From Bacillota bacterium (lineage in GTDB: Bacteria > Bacillota > Clostridia > Lachnospirales > Lachnospiraceae), in assembly GCA_023423045.1 (NCBI GenBank), contig JAFAGA010000068.1:1-64000 (forward strand): a stretch of DNA of 64,000 nucleotides. Reading direction: 5' to 3'. The notes beneath the pieces were generated by a model. It had not been told where the DNA came from, searched no databases, and was given only the letters and a program-made list of their open reading frames with translations. The position numbers and the translations under genes were made by a program. Of the stretch, positions 43,600 through 52,242 are shown piece after piece (position 1 is the first letter of the stretch; the number at the start of each line of letters is the position of its first letter).

Positions 43600-45705
43600 A
43601 TGGATGTAAGTCAATACCTGGAGATATTTATCGAAGAAACAAAAGAGCATTTGCAAAGCTTAAATCAGCATCTTTTAATTTTGGAGCGTGAGCCGGATAA
43701 CGAAGAAACCATCAATGAGATATTCCGTGCTGCCCATTCCCTGAAGGGCATGGCGGGAACCATGGGTTATAAGAGAATGCAGAGGCTGACCCATGACATG
43801 GAGAATGTTTTTTCCGAAATCAGGAACGGTAAGATGAAGGCTTCCTCCGCCTTGGTGGATGTTCTGTTTAAGGGGCTGGACGCCCTGGAAACCTACCTGA
43901 GCAATATCCAGTCCGAGGCAAGCGAGGGCGAAGACGATAATGAGGATATTATAACGGCATTAAACCAGATTCTTCATGAGGGTTTGGGTAATGCTCCTGC
44001 CGCGGAGCAGGCCCCTTCCGAGAAGGAAGACGCTAAGGGAGAGCCGGCCGTTTCTGCCGCAGCGATCGCTGTCGATGTGAAGATGAAGTTTGTCAATATT
44101 ACGATTGAGGAGCATGAGAAGAAGGCTATGGTTAAGGCCGGAACACTGGGCCTTAATGTAATTGGACTGACCGTGTATATTCACGAATACTGTGTGCTTA
44201 AGGGAGCAAGGGCATTCATGGTGAACCGCACCCTTGAGGAATTCGGTGAAATCATAAAGTTAAACCCCAGTGCCCAGGATCTGGAGGATGAAAAGTACGA
44301 CTATGACTACTCCGCCTTTATTATAACGAAGGAAACGCCGGAGAAGCTCATAAAGGCCGCCTCCAATGTATCAGAGGTCAAGGAGGTTGTGGCCGATTAT
44401 ATTCGTCTGTCCGAGCTGGAGGTAGCTGATTTTACTGAGCGTCTGAAGCAGGAGGAACTTGCCGCCGCTTCGCCGAAACAGGCTGTAAAAGATACCGGTT
44501 CCCTTAAGGCAGGAAGCAGCTCTAATGCCAAGCAGGCTGCAAAACCGGTAGCGAACCGATCCGTGCGCGTGGATATTGACAAGCTGGATATTCTGATGAA
44601 TCTGGTCAGTGAGCTGATTATTGCCAAGAACGGCCTGATTTCCGTCAGCAGCGACAAAGAGATTATGACGGACAGCGGCTTCCATGAGCAGATCGAATAC
44701 CTGGAGCGTGTCACCACGAATCTTCATGAATCTGTGATGAAGACAAGGATGGTACCCATTGAGAGCGTGGTAAACCGCTTCCCGAGAATGATTCGCGACC
44801 TTTCCAAAAAGCTGGATAAGGAAATGGAATTATATATGACAGGTGAAGAGACAGAGCTTGACCGTACCGTAATTGATGAAATTGGTGATCCCCTGATGCA
44901 TTTGCTGCGTAATGCTGCGGACCACGGACTGGAAAGCAATGAGGAGCGGCGCGCACATGGCAAGAATTCGGCAGGATCCATCTATCTGGATGCGTATCAG
45001 GACGGTAATAATGTCGTCATCGAGGTACGGGACGACGGCGGCGGTATTGATACCGAGAAAATTAAGAAGAAAGCAATTGATAAGGGAGCCATTACGGAAG
45101 ATGCGGCGCTTCGAATGACGGAGAAGGATATCATTGATATTCTCTTCCAGCCCAGTTTTTCCACTGCGGATCAGATTACGGATGTATCAGGCCGCGGAGT
45201 GGGACTTGATGTCGTTAAGACCAAGATTGAGGCTCTCGGAGGCGAGATTGAAGCAAAAACCAAGCTTGGAGAAGGTTCCAACTTCATTATCCGGCTGCCG
45301 CTGACCCTTGCGATTATCCAGGCTCTGATGGTAATCATCGGAGATGAGAAGTATGCTCTTCCCCTGGGAAGTATTCAGACGGTAGAGAATATTCCGGTGA
45401 CGGAAGTAAAATCGATTCAGGGCAAGGAGGTCATTAATCTGAGAGGTACTGTTGTACCGATGCTTCGCCTGGGCAGTCTGCTGGATTGCAAACCACTGCA
45501 GAATGAGACGGACGAACTTCTTGTGGTCATTGTAAAGAAGGGTGAGCGTCTGGCGGGAATGGTAGTGGATGAATTGATCGGACAGCAGGAAATCGTAATC
45601 AAGTCAATCGGAAAGTATATCAAGAGCCATAAGATTATCAGCGGCGCTACCATTCTCGGTAACGGTGAAGTGGCATTAATTCTTGATGTCAACTCTTTAG
45701 TTTAG
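43600..45705 (+). CDS. cheA: Chemotaxis histidine kinase CheA
   Basis: 701 aa with all five domains. P1 HPt: H46 in IFRAAHSLKGMAGTMGY. A P2-type CheY/CheB-docking domain at about 160-260. P3 dimerisation near 325-390. The ATPase has HLLRNAADHGLES, GGGIDTEKI and DVSGRGVGLDVVK. A CheW-like P5 domain ends the protein. It phosphorylates CheY and CheB under receptor control. Starts immediately after the cheB stop. Confidence 0.96.
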   Translation: MDVSQYLEIFIEETKEHLQSLNQHLLILEREPDNEETINEIFRAAHSLKGMAGTMGYKRMQRLTHDMENVFSEIRNGKMKASSALVDVLFKGLDALETYLSNIQSEASEGEDDNEDIITALNQILHEGLGNAPAAEQAPSEKEDAKGEPAVSAAAIAVDVKMKFVNITIEEHEKKAMVKAGTLGLNVIGLTVYIHEYCVLKGARAFMVNRTLEEFGEIIKLNPSAQDLEDEKYDYDYSAFIITKETPEKLIKAASNVSEVKEVVADYIRLSELEVADFTERLKQEELAAASPKQAVKDTGSLKAGSSSNAKQAAKPVANRSVRVDIDKLDILMNLVSELIIAKNGLISVSSDKEIMTDSGFHEQIEYLERVTTNLHESVMKTRMVPIESVVNRFPRMIRDLSKKLDKEMELYMTGEETELDRTVIDEIGDPLMHLLRNAADHGLESNEERRAHGKNSAGSIYLDAYQDGNNVVIEVRDDGGGIDTEKIKKKAIDKGAITEDAALRMTEKDIIDILFQPSFSTADQITDVSGRGVGLDVVKTKIEALGGEIEAKTKLGEGSNFIIRLPLTLAIIQALMVIIGDEKYALPLGSIQTVENIPVTEVKSIQGKEVINLRGTVVPMLRLGSLLDCKPLQNETDELLVVIVKKGERLAGMVVDELIGQQEIVIKSIGKYIKSHKIISGATILGNGEVALILDVNSLV

Positions 45706-45707
45706 GA

Positions 45708-45730
45708 GCCGCAAAGCAGCAGAATGGAGG
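45708..45730 (+). promoter_or_regulatory. Hairpin plus AGAATGGAGG leader of cheW
   Basis: Imperfect hairpin GCCGC-AAA-GCAGC (45708-45720) then AGAATGGAGG (45721-45730), seven bases before the cheW ATG. Same layout as the fliG leader, here with the internal ATG out of frame. Confidence 0.5.
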
Positions 45731-45736
45731 GTTAAT

Positions 45737-46207
45737 ATGGCTACGGATACAAAACAGTTTATCATTGCATATCTGAATAAAGGTCAATATGGTATTGATA
45801 TCAGATATATCGATAACATTATTGTTATGCAGAGCATCACCAGAATCCCCAAATCCCAAGGCTATTTTCAGGGAGTGATCAACTTAAGAGGTGAGATTGT
45901 CCCGGTTATGAGCCTGCGAAACAAGCTTGGGATAGAGGAAGCACCCTACACCTCAAAATCCAGAATTGTCATTGTGCGTCCCGACAGTTTCGCCGCACCT
46001 GTGGGAATCATTGTTGATGAAGTAAAAGAAGTAATCACCCTGGATTCGGATGCAATTGAAAACATTAATTATGATGATAAGGAGGAGAAGCTGAATTACA
46101 GCATCGGTATCGGAAAGCACGGTGCGGAGCTGGTCAATCTGCTGAATATCCCCTTCATCGTAATAGAAAAGGCGGCGGAAAAGGACGCAAATGCCCGCAA
46201 GGACTAA
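45737..46207 (+). CDS. cheW: Chemotaxis coupling protein CheW
   Basis: 156 aa. SH3-like coupling fold: FIIAYLNKGQYGIDIRYIDNI, ITRIPKSQGYFQGVINLRGEIVPVMSLRNKLG, VGIIVDEVKEVITLDSD. It links receptors to CheA. The leader carries GCCGC-AAA-GCAGC followed by AGAATGGAGG (45708-45730). Confidence 0.94.
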   Translation: MATDTKQFIIAYLNKGQYGIDIRYIDNIIVMQSITRIPKSQGYFQGVINLRGEIVPVMSLRNKLGIEEAPYTSKSRIVIVRPDSFAAPVGIIVDEVKEVITLDSDAIENINYDDKEEKLNYSIGIGKHGAELVNLLNIPFIVIEKAAEKDANARKD

Positions 46208-46229
46208 AAAATAAGGAGGTGCAGATACG

Positions 46230-46847
46230 GTGTCCCATTTAGATTTAAATCAAATTGATCATATGCAGTATGATGTACTGAAGGAGCTTGGCAACATAGG
46301 AGCGGGGAATGCCACGACAGCACTCTCCCAGATGATAAATTCCAAAATTGATATGAAGGTACCCAAAGTCGAGCTGCTGGAATTCAAAGAACTGTCCGAT
46401 ATCGTCGGCGGAGCAGAGAAGCTGGTGGTAGGTATTTTGTTCACCCTGGAGGGTCGGATCGACGGCATGATGATGTTCATGCTTGATATGGCGGCATCAA
46501 GGCATCTGGTTAATTCTCTGATGGGTGATATGGGTAACACCTCGGAGGAATTCAATGAGATGGAATTGTCGGCGCTGAATGAAATCGGCAATATTATTGC
46601 TGGCGCCTATCTTTCTTCGCTTTCGACCCTAACCAATATATTGATCACGGCCAGCATTCCCTATTTGGCAATCGATATGGCCGGCGCAATCTTAAGCGTA
46701 CCTGCCATCGAGTTTGGAAAAATAGGAGACAGGGCATTATTGATAGAAACAGAGTTTGTCGATGATGAACAAGCGGTCAATGGATTCTTTATTCTGATTC
46801 CGACCATTGATTCATACGGAGCAATTCTATCTTCATTAGGGTTATAG
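46230..46847 (+). CDS. cheC: CheY-P phosphatase CheC
   Basis: 205 aa from GTG 46230, preceded by AAGGAGGTGCAGATACG. Both CheC active-site helices are intact: DVLKELGNIGAGNATTALSQM and SALNEIGNIIAGAYLSSLS, each with E..N. CheC removes phosphate from CheY-P and binds CheD, which activates it and is held away from receptors. Confidence 0.94.
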   Translation: MSHLDLNQIDHMQYDVLKELGNIGAGNATTALSQMINSKIDMKVPKVELLEFKELSDIVGGAEKLVVGILFTLEGRIDGMMMFMLDMAASRHLVNSLMGDMGNTSEEFNEMELSALNEIGNIIAGAYLSSLSTLTNILITASIPYLAIDMAGAILSVPAIEFGKIGDRALLIETEFVDDEQAVNGFFILIPTIDSYGAILSSLGL

Positions 46848-46856
46848 GGTGAGTAC

Positions 46857-47342
46857 ATGAACGAAATGATAAAGGTAGGGATGGCAGATTTAAACGTATG
46901 TATCTCACCAAATGCAATTACAACATTAGGTTTGGGTTCCTGCGTAGGTATTGTACTATATGATCCGATAAGGAGAATTGCCGGTATGGTACATATCATG
47001 CTGCCTGACAGTACAAAAATACTGAATAATGAGAATAAAGCCAAATTTGCGGATACGGGAATTGATTTGCTGATTAAACGGATGACGGAGATTGGTGCGG
47101 ATCGGAGAGCTCTGATTGCAAAGATTGCCGGCGGAGCCCAGATGTTTGCCTTTGGAACCAACAGCGATATGATGCGGATCGGTGAGCGGAATGTGGAGGC
47201 AACCAAGCTAAAGCTGGGTCAGCTTGGGATCGGTATAAAAGCGCAGGATACCGGTGCGAATTACGGTCGGACAATTGAATTTTATCCGGAGACCGGAGTT
47301 CTTCTGATTAAGTCGGTAGGAAAAGAGAAAAAAACTCTTTAA
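46857..47342 (+). CDS. cheD: Chemoreceptor glutamine deamidase CheD
   Basis: 161 aa. Catalytic Cys in TLGLGSCVGIVLYD and His in GMVHIMLPDS, plus KIAGGAQMFAFG and GRTIEFYPETGVLLIK. CheD deamidates receptor glutamines and binds CheC. Follows cheC by 9 bp. Confidence 0.94.
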   Translation: MNEMIKVGMADLNVCISPNAITTLGLGSCVGIVLYDPIRRIAGMVHIMLPDSTKILNNENKAKFADTGIDLLIKRMTEIGADRRALIAKIAGGAQMFAFGTNSDMMRIGERNVEATKLKLGQLGIGIKAQDTGANYGRTIEFYPETGVLLIKSVGKEKKTL

Positions 47343-47356
47343 TTGTGCTGGTGCCC

Positions 47357-47394
47357 AAATTCACAGGTATCGGCAGCATGGAGGTTTCTATGAA
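47357..47394 (+). repeat. Duplicated 38-bp leader, copy 1
   Basis: Runs from AAATTC to the ATGAA of the small membrane protein gene. It matches 47686-47723 at 34 of 38 positions. Includes GGCAGCATGGAGGTT and the start codon. Confidence 0.85.
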
Positions 47395-47644
47395 AGAAAG
47401 GTATATTCCGGCTCTCGTTATGCTGATTGCCGGTACCATAACCAGCATTTTCAACGTTGTGAACAAGGTAGAGGTGTTAGAGGGCTTGAAAAGATTACTT
47501 GCAGTATTGCTTTTGTTTTATTTTGCAGGTTTAATCGTAAAAGCGGTTATCATTAAGACGATCATAAATGCCCCCAAGAAGGGGGATGAAATCCAAGAGG
47601 AAGCCATCGAAGATACTGAAGAAGAGCAGCCGGAAAAAGCATAG
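47390..47644 (+). CDS. Small two-segment membrane protein of the flagellar operon
   Basis: 84 aa from ATG 47390, using GGAGG 47380-47384. In-frame ATG 47378 inside the site and an earlier CTG/GTG region are less likely. Two hydrophobic stretches at about residues 6-22 (IPALVMLIAGTITSIFNVV) and 32-50 (RLLAVLLLFYFAGLIVKAVI), then a cytoplasmic, acidic tail (DEIQEEAIEDTEEEQPEKA). No family I recognise. Its place between cheD and fliA suggests a flagella-linked role. Confidence 0.65.
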   Translation: MKERYIPALVMLIAGTITSIFNVVNKVEVLEGLKRLLAVLLLFYFAGLIVKAVIIKTIINAPKKGDEIQEEAIEDTEEEQPEKA

Positions 47645-47685
47645 CTATAGTATGCCGGAGCTGGAATAGCTGATTTCACACGGTA

Positions 47686-47723
47686 AAATTCTCAGGTATT
47701 GGCAGCATGGAGGTTGTTATGAA
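47686..47723 (+). repeat. Duplicated 38-bp leader, copy 2
   Basis: Second copy of the leader at 47357-47394, directly before the sigma factor start. Differences are at four positions only. Confidence 0.85.
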
Positions 47724-48486
47724 CGTTGAAGGGAAACAGAAGCTTTGGGAAGCTTATACGAAGAAAAAAACCCCGGAGCTTCAGGAGAAGATCATAATTG
47801 AATATGCGGGCCTTGTTAAACTGGTAGCCGGGCGTCTCAGCATGTACCTCGGATATAATGTGGAGTATGATGACCTGGTGGGATACGGGACCTTTGGCTT
47901 AATTGATGCGGTGGATAAATTTGACTATAATAAAGGTGTAAAGTTTGAAACTTATGCATCACTGCGGATTCGGGGAGCGATTCTGGATCAAATCCGGAAG
48001 ATGGACTGGATTCCCAGAAGCATCAGGCAAAAGCAGAGAAAGATAGATTTGGCATACCAGAGTCTGGAGCAGAAATATGGTCGTATGGCCAGCGATGAGG
48101 AAGTGGCCTCCGAATTAGAGATATCGGTGGATGAATTTGAGAATTGGCAGAATCAGACGAAGGTAGTGAACATTGTATCCCTGGATGAGTTTATGGAGCA
48201 GGGTACAGAAGCCAGGACGGAACAGAATTTGACGGCTCATTTTGATCAGCCGGATAAGATTATAGAGAAGCAAGAATTAAAGGAGTTGCTGATAAAGACC
48301 CTTGAGACGCTGACAGAAAAGGAAAAGAAGGTCATTATCCTCTATTATTACGAAGAACTGACCTTAAAGGAAATCAGCAGAATCCTGGAAGTATCCGAGT
48401 CGAGAATCTCCCAGCTGCATACAAAAGCACTGCAGAAGATGAAACTTCGGCTAGGCGGTAATATGGAAGTATTGACCGGTTTTTAG
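47719..48486 (+). CDS. fliA: Flagellar sigma factor FliA/SigD
   Basis: 255 aa from ATG 47719. Sigma-70 regions: region 2 EYDDLVGYGTFGLIDAVDKFDYNKGVKFETYASLRIRGAILDQIRKMDWIPRSIRQKQRK, region 3 at about 115-150, region 4 LTEKEKKVIILYYYEELTLKEISRILEVSESRISQLHTKAL. Class FliA/WhiG. It transcribes late flagellar and chemotaxis genes (flagellin, receptors), which lie elsewhere. Its usual inhibitor FlgM is not in the window. Confidence 0.95.
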   Translation: MNVEGKQKLWEAYTKKKTPELQEKIIIEYAGLVKLVAGRLSMYLGYNVEYDDLVGYGTFGLIDAVDKFDYNKGVKFETYASLRIRGAILDQIRKMDWIPRSIRQKQRKIDLAYQSLEQKYGRMASDEEVASELEISVDEFENWQNQTKVVNIVSLDEFMEQGTEARTEQNLTAHFDQPDKIIEKQELKELLIKTLETLTEKEKKVIILYYYEELTLKEISRILEVSESRISQLHTKALQKMKLRLGGNMEVLTGF

Positions 48487-48545
48487 CTTTCATGTCCTAT
48501 TTGAAATGGGAGATCCTTGGGGAAGGATGTATGAGGAGGGTAAGA

Positions 48546-50150
48546 ATGAGTGGCAGAAATGGTTTCTTTCAAATTGTAATAAAGCAGGATGGGATATACC
48601 TGAGGATACATGATGCAGAGCAGGGCGGTGAGTCTGTTTCTCTTGAAGAAATCAGCGAGTACTTGAATAGCAAGAAGATTTATTATTATGATAATGTTGC
48701 AATCGGACGAGCTTTGATGACAGAAGGGGAGCGTCAGGATATTAAGATATCCGATGATCCGGTGCCTGCTATTGATGAGTCCGTCAAGGTGTGGATTGAT
48801 GAAAACCGCATGTATGCCATGGCAAGATTTTATCCGCCCTCTGACCGGGGACATCTGATGACAAAGGATGAGATTGTCTCAGTTCTGGTACGGACAGGTG
48901 TCAAATACGGTTTGAACGAAAATGCTATTCTGGAATACCTGGAAGATCGGAGATATTGTACTGATTACATTTTGGCTGAAGCAACACCGCCGGTACAGGG
49001 TCATGATGCTGTAATTACCTATCATTTTAATACAGATTTAACCTTGAAGCCGAAGAGAAATGAGGATGGGTCGGTTGACTTTCACCAGCTGAATATAATA
49101 AGCCATTGCCGTAAGGGACAATTGCTGGCTACCCTGGAGCCTATGGATCCGGGCAAGCCCGGTATAGATGTCTGCGGTGTTGTGCTGCGTCCGAATAAGG
49201 TGAATAACCGGGTGCTTCGTCATGGCAAAAAGCTTTATCTGTCTGAGGACGGGCTGAAGATGTACTCTCAGGTAGATGGTCATGTCAGTCTGGTAGACGG
49301 CAGGGTATTTGTATCTGACACCTATGATGTGCCGGCAGATGTGGACGCTTCCACCGGAGATATTGACTACGAGGGAAATGTCATAATCAAGGGGAATGTG
49401 ATCACCGGCTTTTCTGTAAGGGCGAAGGGGAATGTTGAGGTTAACGGTGTTGTTGAGGGAGCTTATATCGAAGCAGGGGGACAGATTATCCTCAAGCGCG
49501 GGATGCAGGGGATGAATAAGGGCACCCTGCGGGCAAACGGAAATATTATCAGCAAATTCATCGAGAATGCGGAGGTCATAGCGGGAGGATATGTTTCGAC
49601 AGAATCCATCCTTCACAGCAGGGTATCAGCCAAAGGAGATGTGATTGTAGGCGGTAAAAGGGGATTTGTTACCGGCGGTGAAATTCGCTCTGGTACAATG
49701 ATATCTGTAAAGACTGCAGGCTCACAGATGGGGACGGTCACTTTATTGGAAGTAGGGATAGAACCCAGGATTCTGGAGGAATTTCGTGAGCTTGAAAAAA
49801 AAATCGCATCCATGCTGGCGGATAAAGAAAAATTGGCCCAGGCTTTAATTGCATTTCGCAAGAAGCTTGATGCAGGTATCCAGATCAATGAAGAGAAGAT
49901 GGATTATCTCAAGCAGGTTACTCAAAATAATATTATACTGGAAACACAGATTAAAGAAGCCCGAAAGCGTTATGAGGAGCTGAAGATTGATGTGGACAAT
50001 AATACCTCGGGCTCTATTAAGGTATCCGATATTATATATCCCGGTACGAAGGTTGTGATATCCAATGTGATATATTTTGTCAGGGAAGAGACTCATCACA
50101 GTAAATTTGTAAGAGATCGTGCCGATATCAGGGTTATTCCCCTGATGTAA
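48546..50150 (+). CDS. FapA family (DUF342) flagellar assembly protein
   Basis: 534 aa from ATG 48546, preceded by GAGGAGGGTAAGA (frames up to 48492 have no site). The DUF342 domain has a beta-helical core rich in G and V repeats: GNVIIKGNVITGFSVRAKGNVEVNGVVEGAYIEAGGQIILKRGMQG, then SRVSAKGDVIVGGKRGFVTGGEIRSG. A C-terminal coiled coil (LEKKIASMLADKEKLAQALIAFRKKL) follows. FapA-type proteins affect polar placement of flagella in some bacteria. Role here inferred from operon. Confidence 0.85.
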   Translation: MSGRNGFFQIVIKQDGIYLRIHDAEQGGESVSLEEISEYLNSKKIYYYDNVAIGRALMTEGERQDIKISDDPVPAIDESVKVWIDENRMYAMARFYPPSDRGHLMTKDEIVSVLVRTGVKYGLNENAILEYLEDRRYCTDYILAEATPPVQGHDAVITYHFNTDLTLKPKRNEDGSVDFHQLNIISHCRKGQLLATLEPMDPGKPGIDVCGVVLRPNKVNNRVLRHGKKLYLSEDGLKMYSQVDGHVSLVDGRVFVSDTYDVPADVDASTGDIDYEGNVIIKGNVITGFSVRAKGNVEVNGVVEGAYIEAGGQIILKRGMQGMNKGTLRANGNIISKFIENAEVIAGGYVSTESILHSRVSAKGDVIVGGKRGFVTGGEIRSGTMISVKTAGSQMGTVTLLEVGIEPRILEEFRELEKKIASMLADKEKLAQALIAFRKKLDAGIQINEEKMDYLKQVTQNNIILETQIKEARKRYEELKIDVDNNTSGSIKVSDIIYPGTKVVISNVIYFVREETHHSKFVRDRADIRVIPLM

Positions 50151-50225
50151 CTTCACCACTCAATAAAACGCCGCCAGCCGGCCATGGGCGGACGCCCGAA
50201 TTCCCAGGGCAAACCCTACAGAGTA

Positions 50226-50301
50226 GGCAAACCTAGCAAAGCCAGGCAAACCTAGCAAAGCCAGGCAAACCTAGCAAAGCCAGGCAAACCTAGCAAAGCT
50301 A
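50226..50301 (+). repeat. Four 19-bp tandem repeats in the leader of the next gene
   Basis: Unit GGCAAACCTAGCAAAGCCA, copies at 50226-50244, 50245-50263, 50264-50282 and 50283-50301 (last ends GCTA). A diverged copy precedes them at about 50208. The last copy forms CCTAGC-AAA-GCTAGG, followed by AGAATGGAGG. Not a CRISPR: no spacers. Confidence 0.95.
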
Positions 50302-50325
50302 GGTTAAGACAGAATGGAGGATATT

Positions 50326-50637
50326 ATGTCGGTAGGACCAATTGAAGTGATCAGAGCACAAGAAGCCACACAAATCAGGCATATGGACACCCAGCGTGCC
50401 CAGCATGCCCAGGAGCAGCTTGGCCGGAATTTTCAGAATATGGTTCAGCAGGAGCAGAAAAAGCCGACCCAGACTGTGAAAGCGGATCAGAACGAATACC
50501 GCTATGATGCGAAGGAAAAAGGAAATAACCAGTACCATAGCGGGAGCGGGAAAAAGCAGAAGAAGGAAGAAGAAAAAGGCATTTCAAAGGATGTAAAAAA
50601 CAAGCCCCATGGCGGCAGCTTTGATATGCTGGTTTAA
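50326..50637 (+). CDS. Hydrophilic flagellar-operon protein, unknown
   Basis: 103 aa from ATG 50326 with GGAGG at 50316-50320 (in-frame ATG 50314 lies within the site). Charged and Gln-rich (RAQHAQEQLGRNFQNMVQQEQKK, then a K/E/G tail KEKGNNQYHSGSGKKQKKEEEKG), likely disordered, no membrane segment. Family not recognised. Similar short proteins occur at this place in Lachnospiraceae flagellar operons by my recollection, which is not verified here. Confidence 0.6.
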   Translation: MSVGPIEVIRAQEATQIRHMDTQRAQHAQEQLGRNFQNMVQQEQKKPTQTVKADQNEYRYDAKEKGNNQYHSGSGKKQKKEEEKGISKDVKNKPHGGSFDMLV

Positions 50638-50657
50638 ATACGGGAACGGAGAAAAAT

Positions 50658-51362
50658 ATGAGTCCTATAGAAATAGCACTGATTATCACAGGTATTATTG
50701 TTATCATTATCAGTTGCACCCTGGTGGATCGCTCACAGAAGCTGCAAAAGCAGATCATCGGAAAGAGCATATCTTCCATGGAGGAGGCCCTGACCGAGGA
50801 TGATAGAAAATATCTGATGGAACAGGTACGGGGGCTTATGTCCCAGGTTCAGGAGGAAGCCATATATCATACGGATGATACCCTGAGTAAACTGTCCAAT
50901 GAAAAGATCATGGCAGTGAATGAATTTTCAGAGCAGGTTGTTGAGAAAATTATGCGCAACCATGAAGAGGTAGTCTTTCTCTACAATATGCTGAATGATA
51001 AAGAAAAGGAAATAAAAGCAACCGTGAGGGAAATTGATGCTTCTAAAATAAAGATCCAGGGGATGGTTGGAAGCGGAGCAGAGGAGGACCGGCTGCAATC
51101 AGCCAGAGAGGCAAAGATCCAGGCGGCGGAAAGAGTCCTTAATGAGGCACAGGCCGCTCAAAGCGATAGAGCAAAAAATACTGCTGCGCCCGTACAGGCG
51201 TCTAAGGAGTCCGGAGCAATGCGCGAGCTGGGCTCCAATAATAATGCAAAGATTTTGGAACTGTATTCCCAGGGAAAATCCGTTATGGAGATATCAAAGC
51301 TTTTGAATCTCGGGCAAGGAGAGGTAAAGCTGGTGATTGATCTATTCAAGGGAAAGAAGTGA
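50658..51362 (+). CDS. SwrB-like membrane coiled-coil protein (DUF6115)
   Basis: 234 aa. N-terminal membrane segment (about residues 4-22, IEIALIITGIIVIIISCTLV), a long helical/coiled-coil region (45-165), and a C-terminal HTH-like part NAKILELYSQGKSVMEISKLLNLGQGEVKLVIDLF. This layout and position (after sigD, before rpsB) match B. subtilis SwrB, which promotes export-gate activation. The homology is structural and positional, not proven. GGGAACGGAGAAAAAT precedes the ATG. Confidence 0.7.
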   Translation: MSPIEIALIITGIIVIIISCTLVDRSQKLQKQIIGKSISSMEEALTEDDRKYLMEQVRGLMSQVQEEAIYHTDDTLSKLSNEKIMAVNEFSEQVVEKIMRNHEEVVFLYNMLNDKEKEIKATVREIDASKIKIQGMVGSGAEEDRLQSAREAKIQAAERVLNEAQAAQSDRAKNTAAPVQASKESGAMRELGSNNNAKILELYSQGKSVMEISKLLNLGQGEVKLVIDLFKGKK

Positions 51363-51396
51363 TTAAAAAGACGTCGGGGTGGAGGACTAAAATACT

Positions 51397-52095
51397 ATGA
51401 AATTGAAATACTATATGCTGGGACTGGGAATTGGAATTCTTCTCACCACTCTGATCTTGGCGGTGGCAAAGCCGAAGGGAGAGCTGACGGACCAGGAGAT
51501 TATAGATCGCGCCAAGGCCCTTGGAATGGAACTGAAATCAGACAGGGATAAAGCCCTGAGAGAGATGCTTGAGAACGGAGGTACCTCGGGAGAGCTATCC
51601 CCGAATCCGTCTCAGCCTCCGGAGAAATCTTCTCCGGATTCTCAGGAGAAGAACAAGGATACGGACCCTTCCGAAGGAATGGATGTAACGCCTGAACCGA
51701 CTGCAGCTTCGGAAGAAACGACATCGTCAGAATCTCTGGCGGAAACTACCTCAGCGCCTGATGCTGAGGCAGAATCCGGAACATCGGAGAAGCCTCCGGT
51801 ATCGGATACACCGGCAGATTCGCCCTCTTCAACGGACACCGAAGACACAGAGGTTGGGAAAAGCCAGGGACGGGATGGAGTTAATGCAGGCGAATTGATT
51901 ACTTTTACAATAGAAAAAGGCATGCCTTCCGGAACAGTGGCTGCTCTCCTTAAAGAGGCAGGTCTGATTCAGGACGCAAGTGAGTTCAATCAGTATATTA
52001 TAGAGAAGGGAAAAGCCAGTGTGATCGAGATTGGAACCTATACTTTACCGGTTGGCGTAACCTATGATGAAATCATATCGAATATTACAGAGTAA
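51397..52095 (+). CDS. MltG-like N-terminal domain protein without catalytic part
   Basis: 232 aa. Membrane segment at about residues 5-23 (YYMLGLGIGILLTTLILAVA), a long extracytoplasmic Ser/Thr/Pro/Glu-rich stalk (about 55-150), then a C-terminal LysM-like module as found before the YceG/MltG catalytic domain: ITFTIEKGMPSGTVAALLKEAGLIQDASEFNQYI...IEIGTYTLPVGVTYDEIISNI. The transglycosylase domain is missing. Possibly a cell-wall sensor or anchor. It ends the flagellar gene block. Confidence 0.6.
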   Translation: MKLKYYMLGLGIGILLTTLILAVAKPKGELTDQEIIDRAKALGMELKSDRDKALREMLENGGTSGELSPNPSQPPEKSSPDSQEKNKDTDPSEGMDVTPEPTAASEETTSSESLAETTSAPDAEAESGTSEKPPVSDTPADSPSSTDTEDTEVGKSQGRDGVNAGELITFTIEKGMPSGTVAALLKEAGLIQDASEFNQYIIEKGKASVIEIGTYTLPVGVTYDEIISNITE

Positions 52096-52105
52096 AAAAT
52101 TATAC

Positions 52106-52134
52106 TTGTCATTTATTATGGCCTGTGGTATAAT
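52106..52134 (+). promoter_or_regulatory. Strong SigA-type promoter of rpsB-tsf
   Basis: TTGTCA (52106-52111), 17-bp spacer, TATAAT (52129-52134). The roughly 100-nt leader contains CCTGA-ACTC-TCAGG and GCATAT/ATATGC pairings, so leader control by S2 is possible but unproven. Confidence 0.8.
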
Positions 52135-52242
52135 CTTGTAGTCAAATTACACGCATATGGATTCAATAACATGGTGCCTGAACTCTCAGGTCTGTTAAGG
52201 ATATGAGATATGCGGAAGAAAACAACCAAATGGAGGTATATT

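Noticed and set aside
50208..50301. CRISPR array
   Set aside because: Units are directly adjacent 19-mers without spacers and there are no cas genes.
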